A stretch of 64,000 nt of DNA from Circinella umbellata (taxonomy: Eukaryota; Mucoromycota; Mucoromycetes; Mucorales; Lichtheimiaceae). How positions within the stretch are numbered: position 1 is the stretch's first letter; each line of letters begins with the position of its first letter. Where the stretch lies: assembly GCA_025093555.1 (NCBI GenBank), contig JAIWNF010000068.1, forward strand, positions 154,356 to 218,355, given 5' to 3'. Both the position numbers and the translations under genes were made by a program. Below are positions 55,673 to 64,000 of this stretch, piece by piece. The notes beneath the pieces are model-generated. The model had not been told where the DNA came from and ran no database searches. It worked only from the letters and a program-made list of their open reading frames with translations.

Positions 55673-56311
55673 ATGGTTATCAATACAACAACAACAACGA
55701 CGACGTTAACGACTCTATTATTTTTATTTACCATCCTTATTCAAAATGTATTGTCTATCCCTGTTCAAACCAATGTCCCGATCGATCGTTTAGCACAACT
55801 TATTACATCTCATTATCAATATGAACATTTTGACCCCTTAATTAACGACTATTCAAACGCATTGGCAAAACAATTACAATTTCATGATATTCATATTGCA
55901 CCTGATGTAGAAGATCCACCTACTTTGGAAGCCCAAGTGATTCAAGCTATTCAATCCCATGTTGAAAATAAACTTCTATCCAGTGCACAACCATTACCTT
56001 CTATGCGTGATATTATTGCTAAACATTGTCCACCTATCGATCAAGAAGAAGGGATGGTTCAAGCATCTTGTTTAACACGATCAGCTGAACAACTATCGAC
56101 AGAATTAGATCAATTTGTGGAAGAATATTGGAAAACATGGATTTTAGAAAAAACAGATGATGCTGTTTTATCTGTCAGAAAATTAGATGATAATTTAGTA
56201 TCATTAAAAGTTGGAAGAGCAAAAGAAACTGAAATGACATCTACTATACAACAAGAATCTCCTTGTGAATTTCATTATTTTACACGATTTATTGGTTTGG
56301 CACTTGCATAA
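55673..56311 (+). CDS. Secreted protein of unknown family
   Basis: This is a 212-aa, single-exon protein with an N-terminal signal peptide (a Thr-rich start, then TLLFLFTILIQNVLS). The mature part is hydrophilic and mostly helical-looking, with a few Cys (KHCPP, ASCLT, SPCEF) that could pair. No catalytic motif or known domain is recognised and there is no membrane anchor. The start is the only Met that yields the signal peptide. It may be a wall-associated or secreted factor; function unknown. Confidence 0.6.
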   Translation: MVINTTTTTTTLTTLLFLFTILIQNVLSIPVQTNVPIDRLAQLITSHYQYEHFDPLINDYSNALAKQLQFHDIHIAPDVEDPPTLEAQVIQAIQSHVENKLLSSAQPLPSMRDIIAKHCPPIDQEEGMVQASCLTRSAEQLSTELDQFVEEYWKTWILEKTDDAVLSVRKLDDNLVSLKVGRAKETEMTSTIQQESPCEFHYFTRFIGLALA

Positions 56312-57576
56312 AAACATACACATACAACATATCCATTTTGTAAAAGATAAAGAAAAGGAAACCTGTAAATAGCATCCTTCATCAACCCTTTTTCTTTTTC
56401 TTTTTACAATTTCAATTCTCCAAAAAAAGAAATTATCTTTTGGTTTCATACCCTCTCTTTCTCTTCTCCATATACACACACACACAGAAAACAATGTATA
56501 AATTCATATAACCCAACATACACAAAAAAATTCCCTCATTTCATATTATCTTTCATGATAATCGCACTTGTATTAAAAAAAAAAAGAAAAAAGGATTACC
56601 TCATCTTTTACCCAAATAAACGAAAAATAAAAAATAGAACCCATTTGTACAGTATTATAAACAAAGAAAAGTTGTAATTTGTTTTTTTAGTGCCTTTTTT
56701 TTTTCTTTTATAATTTAGGGCTAGTACAATCAAATAAAAAAGAACGTGCATGGCGGACTTGTTGTCGAGTCAGTTAGTACAAGTGTCATAGAAATTTATA
56801 TAATCAGAACCAAATGTATAAAAATTAACAGCTAGGACTACTTTAATAATAATCGACGTATAAATATAATAAGAACATACAAGGTCATCATATAACATTC
56901 ATTTTTTTTTGGGATTAATTATTATTGTTTGATCTTAATAAATATTATGTTATGAAAAAAAAAATGCTTTGACATATTCCATAGATTTTTTTCTATTCTC
57001 TTATTTGACATATTTTTTCCTGGGATTTTTCATGTTAGCCAGACCCGGTTCTATGGACCCAGCAGGGTGATATAAGGACTTGATGAGTGCAATCCCCGCT
57101 AATCAGCCTGAAGATCTCACTTGGCTAAAACTCGACAAGCGATTTTTCTTCATACATTGCACCTTACTACAATTGCATCTCCTTTGGGCTGCTCCCCACT
57201 TTTCCAAATACATTTATTTGGGCTATCTTCTGTTTTATGTCCACAGACAGCTTGGCTCGTTGTCGTCGGTAATTTCATCAAGCTCCCCGTCCTTTTACTT
57301 ATACACAAAACTTATTATTGAGGAAAGTCCGCCACGTTTGGCGTACAGGAACGAAAAAAAAAAATGCATTGACTTCTGTTATCACTCTTGTTTTTTGCCT
57401 TTTTGAGATGGTTTAGCGGCCTCCAAAGTAACTAAAAGATGAAAAATAGTCTTAGAGACCGCCGGCATTGGCCGGAGATGGCCTTTTACTTCTTTGACAA
57501 AGTTTTATTGCTGTAGTTTAATCCACATCGTTTTTCAAAAAACATCTAAAATAATTGAAATTTTTTTTTACGCACC
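56312..57576. other. Intergenic region next to the KDZ piece
   Basis: The first 700 bp are ordinary AT-rich spacer. From about 57030 to 57550 the sequence is GC-richer, with open but unassignable frames at 57080-57406, an imperfect palindrome CGCCACGTTTGGCG near 57329-57342 and GGCCGGAGATGGCC near 57470-57484. This may be the outer part of the transposon that carries the next ORF. Confidence 0.4.
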
Positions 57577-58560
57577 ATGGGAAAAAGAATTCCTTCAATC
57601 ATCAGATGCGGTAGTGAATCTAGTATAGCGGTCATCACTGATCGAGGAAAACTTAAAAAACTCAAACCCCTAAAAATAAAACGATCTAGAAAATCTGAAA
57701 TGCAGCGATCCATAATAGCTGCAAATAAAGAAGCTAGATTGTTGGCGGCTTCATCGGCTCAAGTCTCAACTGAGCAAACTAATTCATCTGCTCCAGTTAC
57801 AAATGAAAATAGCTTTCATTTCGGGTATGATTGCGCCGCAGATCAATACAAAGGCGATAATAATAATAACAAAATTGTAATGAAGAACACCATTCGCCCT
57901 CCTCGCCCTACCAAAACATCATTACGCCTCATATCCTTATATACTCGAGCTGAGCGTAAGGATATTGAATGGGAAAATTTGTTTCCACAACTGCGGAAAG
58001 CATACTTACGTGGACTGGATCTCCATCCTATTGATACCACCAAGTTGGATCTTGTCCAAACAAGAAGGTGTAATTGTAAAGTTATGGATACCAATAAAGT
58101 TACCTGTGTCTTCAAGTGTGGTTAGTGAAAATCATGTAATAGATATATATATATACATCAACGCAGTAAGACTTCCGTACTAAAACTTCATAAAAGGTAT
58201 CATACATAATATCCATGTTTCTTCTTGTAAATCATGTGAGGGCTTTTCTTTGCCACTCATCCTCATGGAATCCCACATGGTACCTTCCTCGCCCTTAAAA
58301 CCCCAAATAGCTGTACATATAAATGTTATGGATTCATATCTTCGTCAGCTAGAAGTCTTCTCACACCAATCTATCACAAGCATAGCGAAGGTCGTAGCAG
58401 CTGAGTTTCCCCGCACGGTAATATTTCTAAGACTAAAGAAGGGATCAAGAAAAGTTTCTAAGCATATTACAAATATTTTTTAATATAGGTCCCCCGCTCC
58501 TACAAAAGCATCCTGGCCAAAATTCTTCCCATTTATGCAAAAATGAAAAATGGTCATTGA
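57577..58560 (+). mobile_element. KDZ-type transposase, N-terminal piece
   Basis: Exons 57577..58120, 58197..58417 and 58489..58560 splice in frame to a 278-aa protein. After a basic N-terminus, a Cys cluster (RRCNCK, VTCVFKCG, SSCKSCEG) is followed by PSSPLKPQIAVHINVMDSYL. This layout, CxC-type cysteines, then SP..PQ.A.HI...D, matches the N-terminal region of Kyakuja-Dileera-Zisupton (KDZ) transposases of fungi. The DDE catalytic core is missing: the frame stops at 58558-58560 after LPIYAKMKNGH, next to a perfect hairpin. It is probably a truncated or internally deleted element, or a host gene derived from one. Family assignment rests on my motif recognition. Confidence 0.55.
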
Positions 58561-58568
58561 TGACCATT
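58549..58568. repeat. Perfect 9-2-9 hairpin at end of KDZ piece
   Basis: AATGGTCAT, a TG spacer, then ATGACCATT form a perfect inverted repeat that overlaps the stop codon of the transposase piece. Confidence 0.7.
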
Positions 58569-59009
58569 TACAAACTGCATAAAGTCTGATTTAAAAGTGA
58601 CATTTTCCCTGCATGCATGTACCAGGTACATATCCATATTTATAGACTCATCCATCTTTTCTTGTTCACTCATATTTTAAGAACCTTTCATAGAACCTCA
58701 ATGGTATGGTGCAGCTTATTTTTTTTTATTACTTTAAACAGCGTCAAAGTAGTAATAAGTATATAAGACTGAAAAAAATCAATTCTCTCAAATAAAACTG
58801 TTCTCTCACATCTAAAAAAAAATATCTTTTCTTCGGTGGTATATAACATAAGAGCCCGTTTGTGCTCTTTCAGCGTATTTAATCAATTTAAATGTTTTAG
58901 ACCAAAAGCAAGGTTCCTTGGAAAGTCTTATTTGGTAAGCTTTCGCTCAAAGTAGGGCTCCTTTTTTTTCTTCTCATGTTCTTGTTTATATGCTATATTA
59001 ATGTAACAT
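58569..59009. other. Intergenic spacer
   Basis: AT-rich sequence with no recognisable gene; a pyrimidine-rich leader lies at about 58960-58985. Confidence 0.4.
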
Positions 59010-60360
59010 ATGCAACTACTACTGCTACTCCTTCTATCATCAATAATAACAACAATTATAGATTGTGCCACTGATAATAACAATTCTGCCTCTACTTCTA
59101 CGTCTACTCTCGCCAATCATGATCCAGTCAACATCTCTACCACCAGTGTTAATAACATTTCTTCGACAGGTCCTAACAACACCCTCATTAATTCTTCTTC
59201 AATCAACTCTGCTACATATTCTTCATTAAGCAAAGGATCTCGGTCATCCGTAAGTTTGTAGAATAGGCATAGTTCTTTACTTATTTAAAGTATCTAACTT
59301 TTCTTCTTTTTTTCCTTTTAGAATTCCAAAACCGACCTTTATGAATTAACTGCAGAAATGAAAGAAGAATACAAACAAGCATTTGATGCGTTAGACAACG
59401 ATAAAAAATGGGTTTTGGATGATGGAACGAAAGTAGAAGATGCAATGTATGCATACGGAGCAACTTGTACCTATGAACAGTAAGTTTTTATAAACATTCC
59501 CTTCCCCTGGTGATCCAGACTATTCTCTTGATATTGAGAACTTCTAGCTGATTTAAAATAATTATACTTTTAGGGTCGACTTCCGACCAACTTAGGTCCA
59601 ACTTGGGGTCCAACTTTCACATCAACCTAGGGTCCCAATCTAGGTCCAACTTTCATTCTTTTATTCTTGACACAAGAGACAAGTGTTGGGAATCCGTCTT
59701 CACTCCCTCGCAACTTGAACAAATCGACTCAGGCAAGAAGGCGTTATGTGAATATAATGAGTCGTGCAAAACCATGTTTTCTGCATTGTCACAAGTTATC
59801 ATCGATGCCAATAGACGGGTACCACTAGCATCATCATCATCTGCGAGAACAGAAACAACAACAGCCATAAGAAACGAAAAAGAGGAAAAAGTAAGAATGT
59901 CATCCTATCTGAACTTGGCTATCAAAGAAGTAGATTTAATTGGTAAATTGTGGAAGAGACTTGCAGAATTTGGTATGATTGACCCCTGTCAAGATTACGA
60001 TTTACACTGGTTACAAAGAACCATGAACTATTTTCTTGATTTGTACAGATTTAGAGTACTAGATTGGATTGAGAAAAATGGTTCGGAGATGGACTTTGTG
60101 AATCGCATTTGGATCTTGCTTGATAGTGCTTTTGACGATATGATGGTTGAAACAAGAAGGTAAATAAAATTCATTTCATTGTAGTCCTGTTCTCCCAGCC
60201 CGCACGTTTTTTATTTATTTACAAAGTACACTATTTTTACAGGGATAATGGATCAGTAGCAGCCACTTTTATTGATAAAGAACAACGGGCAATAACTGGA
60301 ATGACCCCTATTGCAGCAAAGGTGCCATCGATTATGCCTGATCTTGTGTTGTTTAAAAAG
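59010..60360 (+). pseudogene. Lineage-type gene of unknown function, interrupted by a LINE
   Basis: Exons 59010..59249, 59322..59479, 59596..60159 and 60243 onward splice in frame. The first exon is Ser/Thr/Asn-rich after a hydrophobic start (MQLLLLLLLSS). The next encode TDLYELTAEMKEEYKQAFDA, then a helical region with HSFILDTRDKCWESVF, CEYNESCKTMF and EMDFVNRIWILLDSAFDD. I recognise this layout as one seen repeatedly in hypothetical proteins of mucoralean genomes, but no function is known to me. After DLVLFKK (about 60360) the reading frame continues into LINE reverse-transcriptase C-terminal sequence, so the host gene's 3' part is displaced or lost. Two alternative in-frame acceptors for exon 3 (59596 and 59644) arise from a local repeat. 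Confidence 0.55.
59576..59660 (+). repeat. GGTCCAACTT short tandem-like repeat spanning a splice acceptor
   Basis: TAGGTCCAACTT, GGGGTCCAACTT, CTAGGGTCCCAAT and CTAGGTCCAACTT follow one another between about 59592 and 59654, inside the intron 2/exon 3 boundary. They contain TAG acceptors at 59593-59595 and 59641-59643. Confidence 0.6.
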
Positions 60361-61474
60361 ATGGAAAGGGTTTCAAAGAAACACTTCACGGCGTTTTATA
60401 ATCGCAGTTTCCATAAAAGGAAGGCGTTACGTGACAGACAGACAGACAGACTTAAATCGCTCAATCTCCTAAACTCAATCGGCCTTAGCCCATCTGGGTT
60501 CAACCGCCTCTTATCAGCAAGAATTTATAGTCAATTCATCCGACCACAGATGGAGTATGGCCTTGCCATACAAATTCTAAACACAAAAACACACACAAAA
60601 GTATTAACTAAAACACAAACAACCTGTCTCCGAAGAATATATGGCAGCTCTAGCAAAACCTCATCAAGTGCAGTAATGCAGCATCTAGTGGATCTCCCAA
60701 CCATGGCATCACGAGTCTCTGTTTTACAAGCCAAATTCTTAAATCGTATTCGCTGGTTACCAGATGACGCCTTACTAACACAACTCTTGCCACAACTCAC
60801 CATTACACCTTACAAAACTCAATATCAACAGCTCAAGAAAACAAAACTCTGGAAAAGTTTGCCAAGTCAAACTGAACCATACGACAAAAAACAGCTTAAA
60901 ATTGCCATCAACAACATGTATGATACTGCCCTCACTAATCATAGAAATGGCAACAAAGCAAAATTACTTCGGGCTTGTCGAGATACCCGAGGTGTTGATC
61001 CAATTGTGTTCTTACCTATGACATACCGCCAACGTAGCCGATTGATCCGCTGGCGACTTGGATGGATGCCAAATGGACGACCAGATGTCACATGTAACAA
61101 TTGTAATAACCAAAATCACCTCTCACGCCAACATGTTATATATTGCCTTAATGCACATATACGACTCAAAGTTCCTTATGTAGTTCTTGATCCGATATCA
61201 TTCAAATTGAACGCATTACCAAAAAGCCGACCTCACAACCCCAATAAACGACGCTATTGGATCAATTTCTGGAATCAACTAACCCAACTCATGTTCGATA
61301 TTGACGCACTTTGTCATGGAAATGACATATTTGAACCTGATCCAATTATCAACAAAACAACCAAAAATGATTTTGCACTTTGGTTAGAACATCACCCGAT
61401 TCCACAGGCTGTCGATACAATAGCCCCACCACCATTAACTCCATAAACTATCTTTTCTTATCTATTTTTTTCTA

Positions 61475-61509
<35 letters not shown>
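60361..61509 (+). mobile_element. 5'-truncated LINE, ORF2 C-terminal part with poly(A)
   Basis: The open frame to the stop at 61446 encodes the region downstream of the reverse-transcriptase core of a non-LTR retrotransposon: LNSIGLSPSGFNRLLSARIY, SQFIRPQMEYGLAI, QTTCLRRIYG, then a Cys/His region (VTCNNCNNQNHLSRQHVIYC) typical of LINE C-termini. A short 3' untranslated part and 34 A (61476-61509) end the copy, as expected for target-primed insertion. The exact 5' junction lies between about 60350 and 60470; a (GACA)n run at 60433-60449 is near it. The strand is C-rich and G-poor, unlike neighbouring genes. RT catalytic motifs are absent, so this copy is dead on arrival. Confidence 0.8.
61476..61509 (+). 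repeat. LINE poly(A) tail
   Basis: Thirty-four uninterrupted A bases follow the LINE 3' end. Confidence 0.9.
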
Positions 61510-61511
<2 letters not shown>

Positions 61512-61892
61512 AATCATCCCGGCTCTCTATTTATAATCTCCTTTCTTTTTTCACTATTATCTTTACCTTCCAGCACTATCTCCTCTCTCAAACAGTCTTC
61601 CCCTACTCTATACTTCATTTTCCCCCTCTAACGTATGGGGTTTTTTTCTCTTTTCATCAGATCCGGCTTTGGCAAATATGCGAAATGCGCCGTGCCTTTT
61701 GAAGTCATTATTGTTTTTGTAAATAATATAGTAACAATTAAATAAAAATATTAAGTTTGAACCAGACAGACGAGACGGATCACTCTTCTTTCGCTATTCA
61801 TCACTTTTTCGTGAAAATAGCCTTATATAGTAATAGCTCAAACAACTTTTTCTTTTTTTTCTTCTTTTTATCACCTTTTTCCAAGCAACTCT
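61510..61892 (+). other. Sequence between first LINE tail and second LINE ORF1
   Basis: Pyrimidine-rich at first, then a stretch (61665-61745) with a coding-like frame (SGFGKYAKCAVPFEVII...) preceded by a good acceptor TTCATCAG, then pyrimidine-rich again up to the ORF1 start. It may be the 5' untranslated region of the second LINE, or a remnant of the interrupted host gene followed by the LINE 5' end. The two cannot be separated here. Confidence 0.4.
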
Positions 61893-63122
61893 ATGCCACC
61901 AGCGCTTGAGAAGCTCACACCAAGTGAGGTGGAGCTCTTACACACCAACTTTAACAAGTACCACCCGATACTCACCTGTCCACAGTGCCATCGAGCAGGC
62001 CATATTAAAAATAATGGGCTTACACGATCAGAACCAAAGATGCCTACTTTTCGCTGCAGCCAATGTGATCAACATATTAATCATATGCAAATACAAGAAC
62101 GTATCCAAGCTACAACCCCGACAATGTTGGGCGCTGTCCCTAACCCAGTTTTTCTTCCCACGCACGCAACTTCTTACCAATCATCAAACCAACAACCAGC
62201 CGACATCTTACAAACAGTCCTCCAACAAATCGCAGACCACAGCAAACGCCTTGATGACCATGACCGTATTCATACCGAAATTGCTCGCCTCCAAAAAGAA
62301 TTATCCGCTGCTCACCTACGTATTGCCGATTTAGAACAAGTCAATGCACAACTCTCAGCACAGCTAAATACTCAACAAGAACCTCTCTCTTCTTTTGGCT
62401 CACAAATCGATTTTGACCAACTTGACAGCCAGGCACCGAAACCTATCTCAGCAACTTCAACCAACAATAACTCACGCCTACCCTCCACCAACCCATGGAC
62501 CAACTCAAACCATATCAACAACACCATCAAACAAACCACTACAAAAAAATATAATCTCAAACGCCAGGCACGCAAAGAACAAGCAGCCATTCGTTTCTTC
62601 CAACCTCCTTCTGCTAATCAAGGGTTCCAATATCTTTATTTTAACACCAAGACTCGCATGCCAATCGGCCAAGTGCGTCGTCACTTGCGCAGCATAAACA
62701 TCAACAATGGTCGTATTCTTGATATATATTATCCAGAAAAAAACATTTTAGCACTTCTCATTCATAATGACTTTACAGACGAACTTAAATCCCAACTAGG
62801 TCAACATGGTATTACCCCAAAAACCTCTTATGATCCAACATCACCAGATATTCTACATGATAAAAAATATCAAGACATGACCACCCAAGACCGTACTGAT
62901 ATAGCCTTTCGACTTCATGTTGAAAGGATGGAACGCGCAGTCCGTAATATACGATACCCGGTATCTCTCACTGTTGCACATGCCTTCCTTGAACATGGGT
63001 GGATTTCCGAAGAAACCATAGCCGAACTTGCACCAAATAATAAAAATAAAAACAGTTCCATTGGCTCTCTTTTCGAGGATGATGACTCTATGCAAGACCG
63101 CGAATCTGATAATGATTTATAA
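61893..63122 (+). CDS. LINE ORF1 protein
   Basis: This is a 409-aa predicted RNA-binding/chaperone protein of a non-LTR retrotransposon. Near the N-terminus is a zinc-ribbon-like pair (LTCPQCHRAGH and FRCSQCDQHI). A coiled coil follows at about residues 130-165 (RLQKELSAAHLRIADLEQVN). After a Ser/Thr/Asn linker and a basic stretch (KKYNLKRQARKEQ) comes a folded-looking domain (YLYFNTKTRMPIGQVRRHLR, ALLIHNDFTDELKSQLGQHG), likely RRM-like as in other ORF1 proteins. It ends acidic (LFEDDDSMQDRESDNDL). Gag-type CCHC knuckles are not seen. The ORF1 role is known from LINE biology; details are inferred. Confidence 0.75.
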   Translation: MPPALEKLTPSEVELLHTNFNKYHPILTCPQCHRAGHIKNNGLTRSEPKMPTFRCSQCDQHINHMQIQERIQATTPTMLGAVPNPVFLPTHATSYQSSNQQPADILQTVLQQIADHSKRLDDHDRIHTEIARLQKELSAAHLRIADLEQVNAQLSAQLNTQQEPLSSFGSQIDFDQLDSQAPKPISATSTNNNSRLPSTNPWTNSNHINNTIKQTTTKKYNLKRQARKEQAAIRFFQPPSANQGFQYLYFNTKTRMPIGQVRRHLRSININNGRILDIYYPEKNILALLIHNDFTDELKSQLGQHGITPKTSYDPTSPDILHDKKYQDMTTQDRTDIAFRLHVERMERAVRNIRYPVSLTVAHAFLEHGWISEETIAELAPNNKNKNSSIGSLFEDDDSMQDRESDNDL

Positions 63123-63124
63123 AT

Positions 63125-64000
63125 ATGACCAATCAAACTATAATTACAGTCTTTAATACCACAGGTATTTCTAAATATTCAATTAATTCCATCTTACAAC
63201 ATACAACATCTTCTACACTCCTTTTTATTACAGAAACTTGGTTATTACCTCCCAACAAATTTATCACCAATTGGCCCCAGAACCACACATATGGCCAAAT
63301 ACGCAGTCAACGCTTTCGTACCGCAAAAGCAGGCATTTCTCTTCTCGTCAACCCCAACTGTCAACTTCAACCTACAATCATAACTGACCACAACCCCGCC
63401 TACTCACAATATCATCTCTCGTGTATTTTTGCAGGCACTCTCTATCACTGTCTATACCTCCCACCATCCATTTCAACCGAAAAAGCACTAGACATCATTC
63501 AACATCTTCCAAAACGACTACCACACACAGTTAATACTATTTACTGTGGTGACTTCAATGCTCGACTTGGTAACTACACTGGCGACCACCGTACAGACCC
63601 TCGAGGAACACAACTGCATCAATGGATTCTTAACAACGATCTCACACTATGGAATACCAAACTAAGTTATGGTCAACCAACAGTCTACCACAATAATGGA
63701 ACAAGCATCGTCGATTTTTTTATCAGCACCCACGACCTTACGAACCCAACTTTGACCATTAGAGATGATTTATCCCTTGGCTCTAATCACAAAATGCTCC
63801 ACCTTGAATACGAACTACCTGAAAATACTACACCACCATCAATTACACAACCACCACGTCCTATCTGGAAACTTAGTCGTCTCCGTGACCTTGACAAGCG
63901 CAATGCATATATCACTACTTTCCAACAAATATCACAACCACTTGCTGAAAAATTACAAGGCTATCTGGATACCAATGCTTCTCCCACAACACATCCACCA
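63125..64000 (+). CDS. LINE ORF2, APE-type endonuclease domain (partial)
   Basis: This begins 2 nt after the ORF1 stop (TAA AT ATG) and is open to the window edge (292 codons). The visible part is the apurinic-like endonuclease domain: LLFITETWLLPP, AGISLLVNP, YCGDFNARLGNYTGDH with the conserved Asp/Asn, SIVDFFIS, and LGSNHKMLHLEYEL, corresponding to the SDH active-site element (here SNH). The reverse transcriptase lies beyond the edge. The C-rich sense strand matches the upstream truncated copy. Confidence 0.85.
   Translation, partial: MTNQTIITVFNTTGISKYSINSILQHTTSSTLLFITETWLLPPNKFITNWPQNHTYGQIRSQRFRTAKAGISLLVNPNCQLQPTIITDHNPAYSQYHLSCIFAGTLYHCLYLPPSISTEKALDIIQHLPKRLPHTVNTIYCGDFNARLGNYTGDHRTDPRGTQLHQWILNNDLTLWNTKLSYGQPTVYHNNGTSIVDFFISTHDLTNPTLTIRDDLSLGSNHKMLHLEYELPENTTPPSITQPPRPIWKLSRLRDLDKRNAYITTFQQISQPLAEKLQGYLDTNASPTTHPP

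Larger units (their letters stand above)
61510..64000 (+). mobile_element. Second LINE copy, 5' part, running off the window
   Basis: This contains ORF1 (61893-63122) and the first part of ORF2 (63125 to the edge), same orientation as the truncated copy. Both ORFs are uninterrupted as far as visible, so the copy may be recent. The left limit is uncertain (61510 to about 61780). Confidence 0.75.

Noticed and set aside
59576..59640. TTAGGG/CTAGGG-like bases resembling telomere repeats
   Set aside because: The hexamers occur singly within GGTCCAACTT-type units and are not in tandem, so this is not an interstitial telomere.

Overview
The window is a piece of an AT-rich filamentous-fungal nuclear genome. 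Genes carry many short AT-rich introns (mostly about 50-130 nt, GT..AG), intergenic spaces are full of homopolymers and (AT)n/(GA)n/(CA)n microsatellites, and coding regions contain long Asn/Gln/Ser/Thr runs. Gene content points to an early-diverging Mucoromycota-type (zygomycete) fungus: an Ert1/AcuK-type regulator, DASH subunit Dam1, Per1, Ufd4, a Sac7/Bag7-type RhoGAP, a KDZ-type transposase piece and a fungal LINE. The lineage is an inference from style and families; no rRNA or marker gene is present.

Layout. 1-1421 (-): 5' part of an OSCA/CSC1 channel, divergent from 2175-4339 (+), an Ert1/AcuK Zn2Cys6-PAS regulator. 7198-12243 (+): tandem pair of Dal5-like MFS transporters. 13779-17240 (+): a predicted receptor-like kinase with signal peptide, Kelch-type ectodomain, one membrane helix and a kinase domain. 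18344-20555 (+): DDHD phospholipase. 21134-22757 (-): Zn2Cys6 factor. 24318-25139 (+): PEBP protein, followed 56 bp later by 25196-26132 (+), Dam1 with a C-terminal winged helix. 26332-28160 (-): SANT/Myb plus C2H2 factor. 29027-29629 (-): GPI-type wall protein. 30148-32601 (-): RhoGAP with C-terminal membrane segments. 33849-34802 (-): Per1. 34803-40843: six kilobases without a confident gene, holding coding-like shards and a palindrome cluster. 40844-42716 (-): fructose-1,6-bisphosphatase. 43634-49957 (-): Ufd4/TRIP12 HECT ligase, head-to-head with a USP4/15-type deubiquitinase (about 50194-54165, +). 55673-56311 (+): secreted protein of unknown family. From 57.5 kb onward transposable elements dominate: a KDZ transposase N-terminal piece, a lineage-type gene interrupted by a 5'-truncated LINE with poly(A), and a second LINE (ORF1, start of ORF2) running off the right edge.

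Functional links. The regulator at 2.2 kb belongs to the family that switches on gluconeogenesis, and the key gluconeogenic gene FBP1 lies 37 kb away with a CCG-N7-CCG motif about 140 bp upstream of its start, which is the motif attributed to AcuK/AcuM. A ubiquitin ligase and a deubiquitinase share one short promoter region. Several proteins join domains in unusual ways (Kelch plus kinase; Dam1 plus winged helix; Myb plus C2H2; RhoGAP plus membrane helices). Exon boundaries were read by eye from splice signals and checked by reading-frame continuity; for complete genes the exon lengths sum to a multiple of three.
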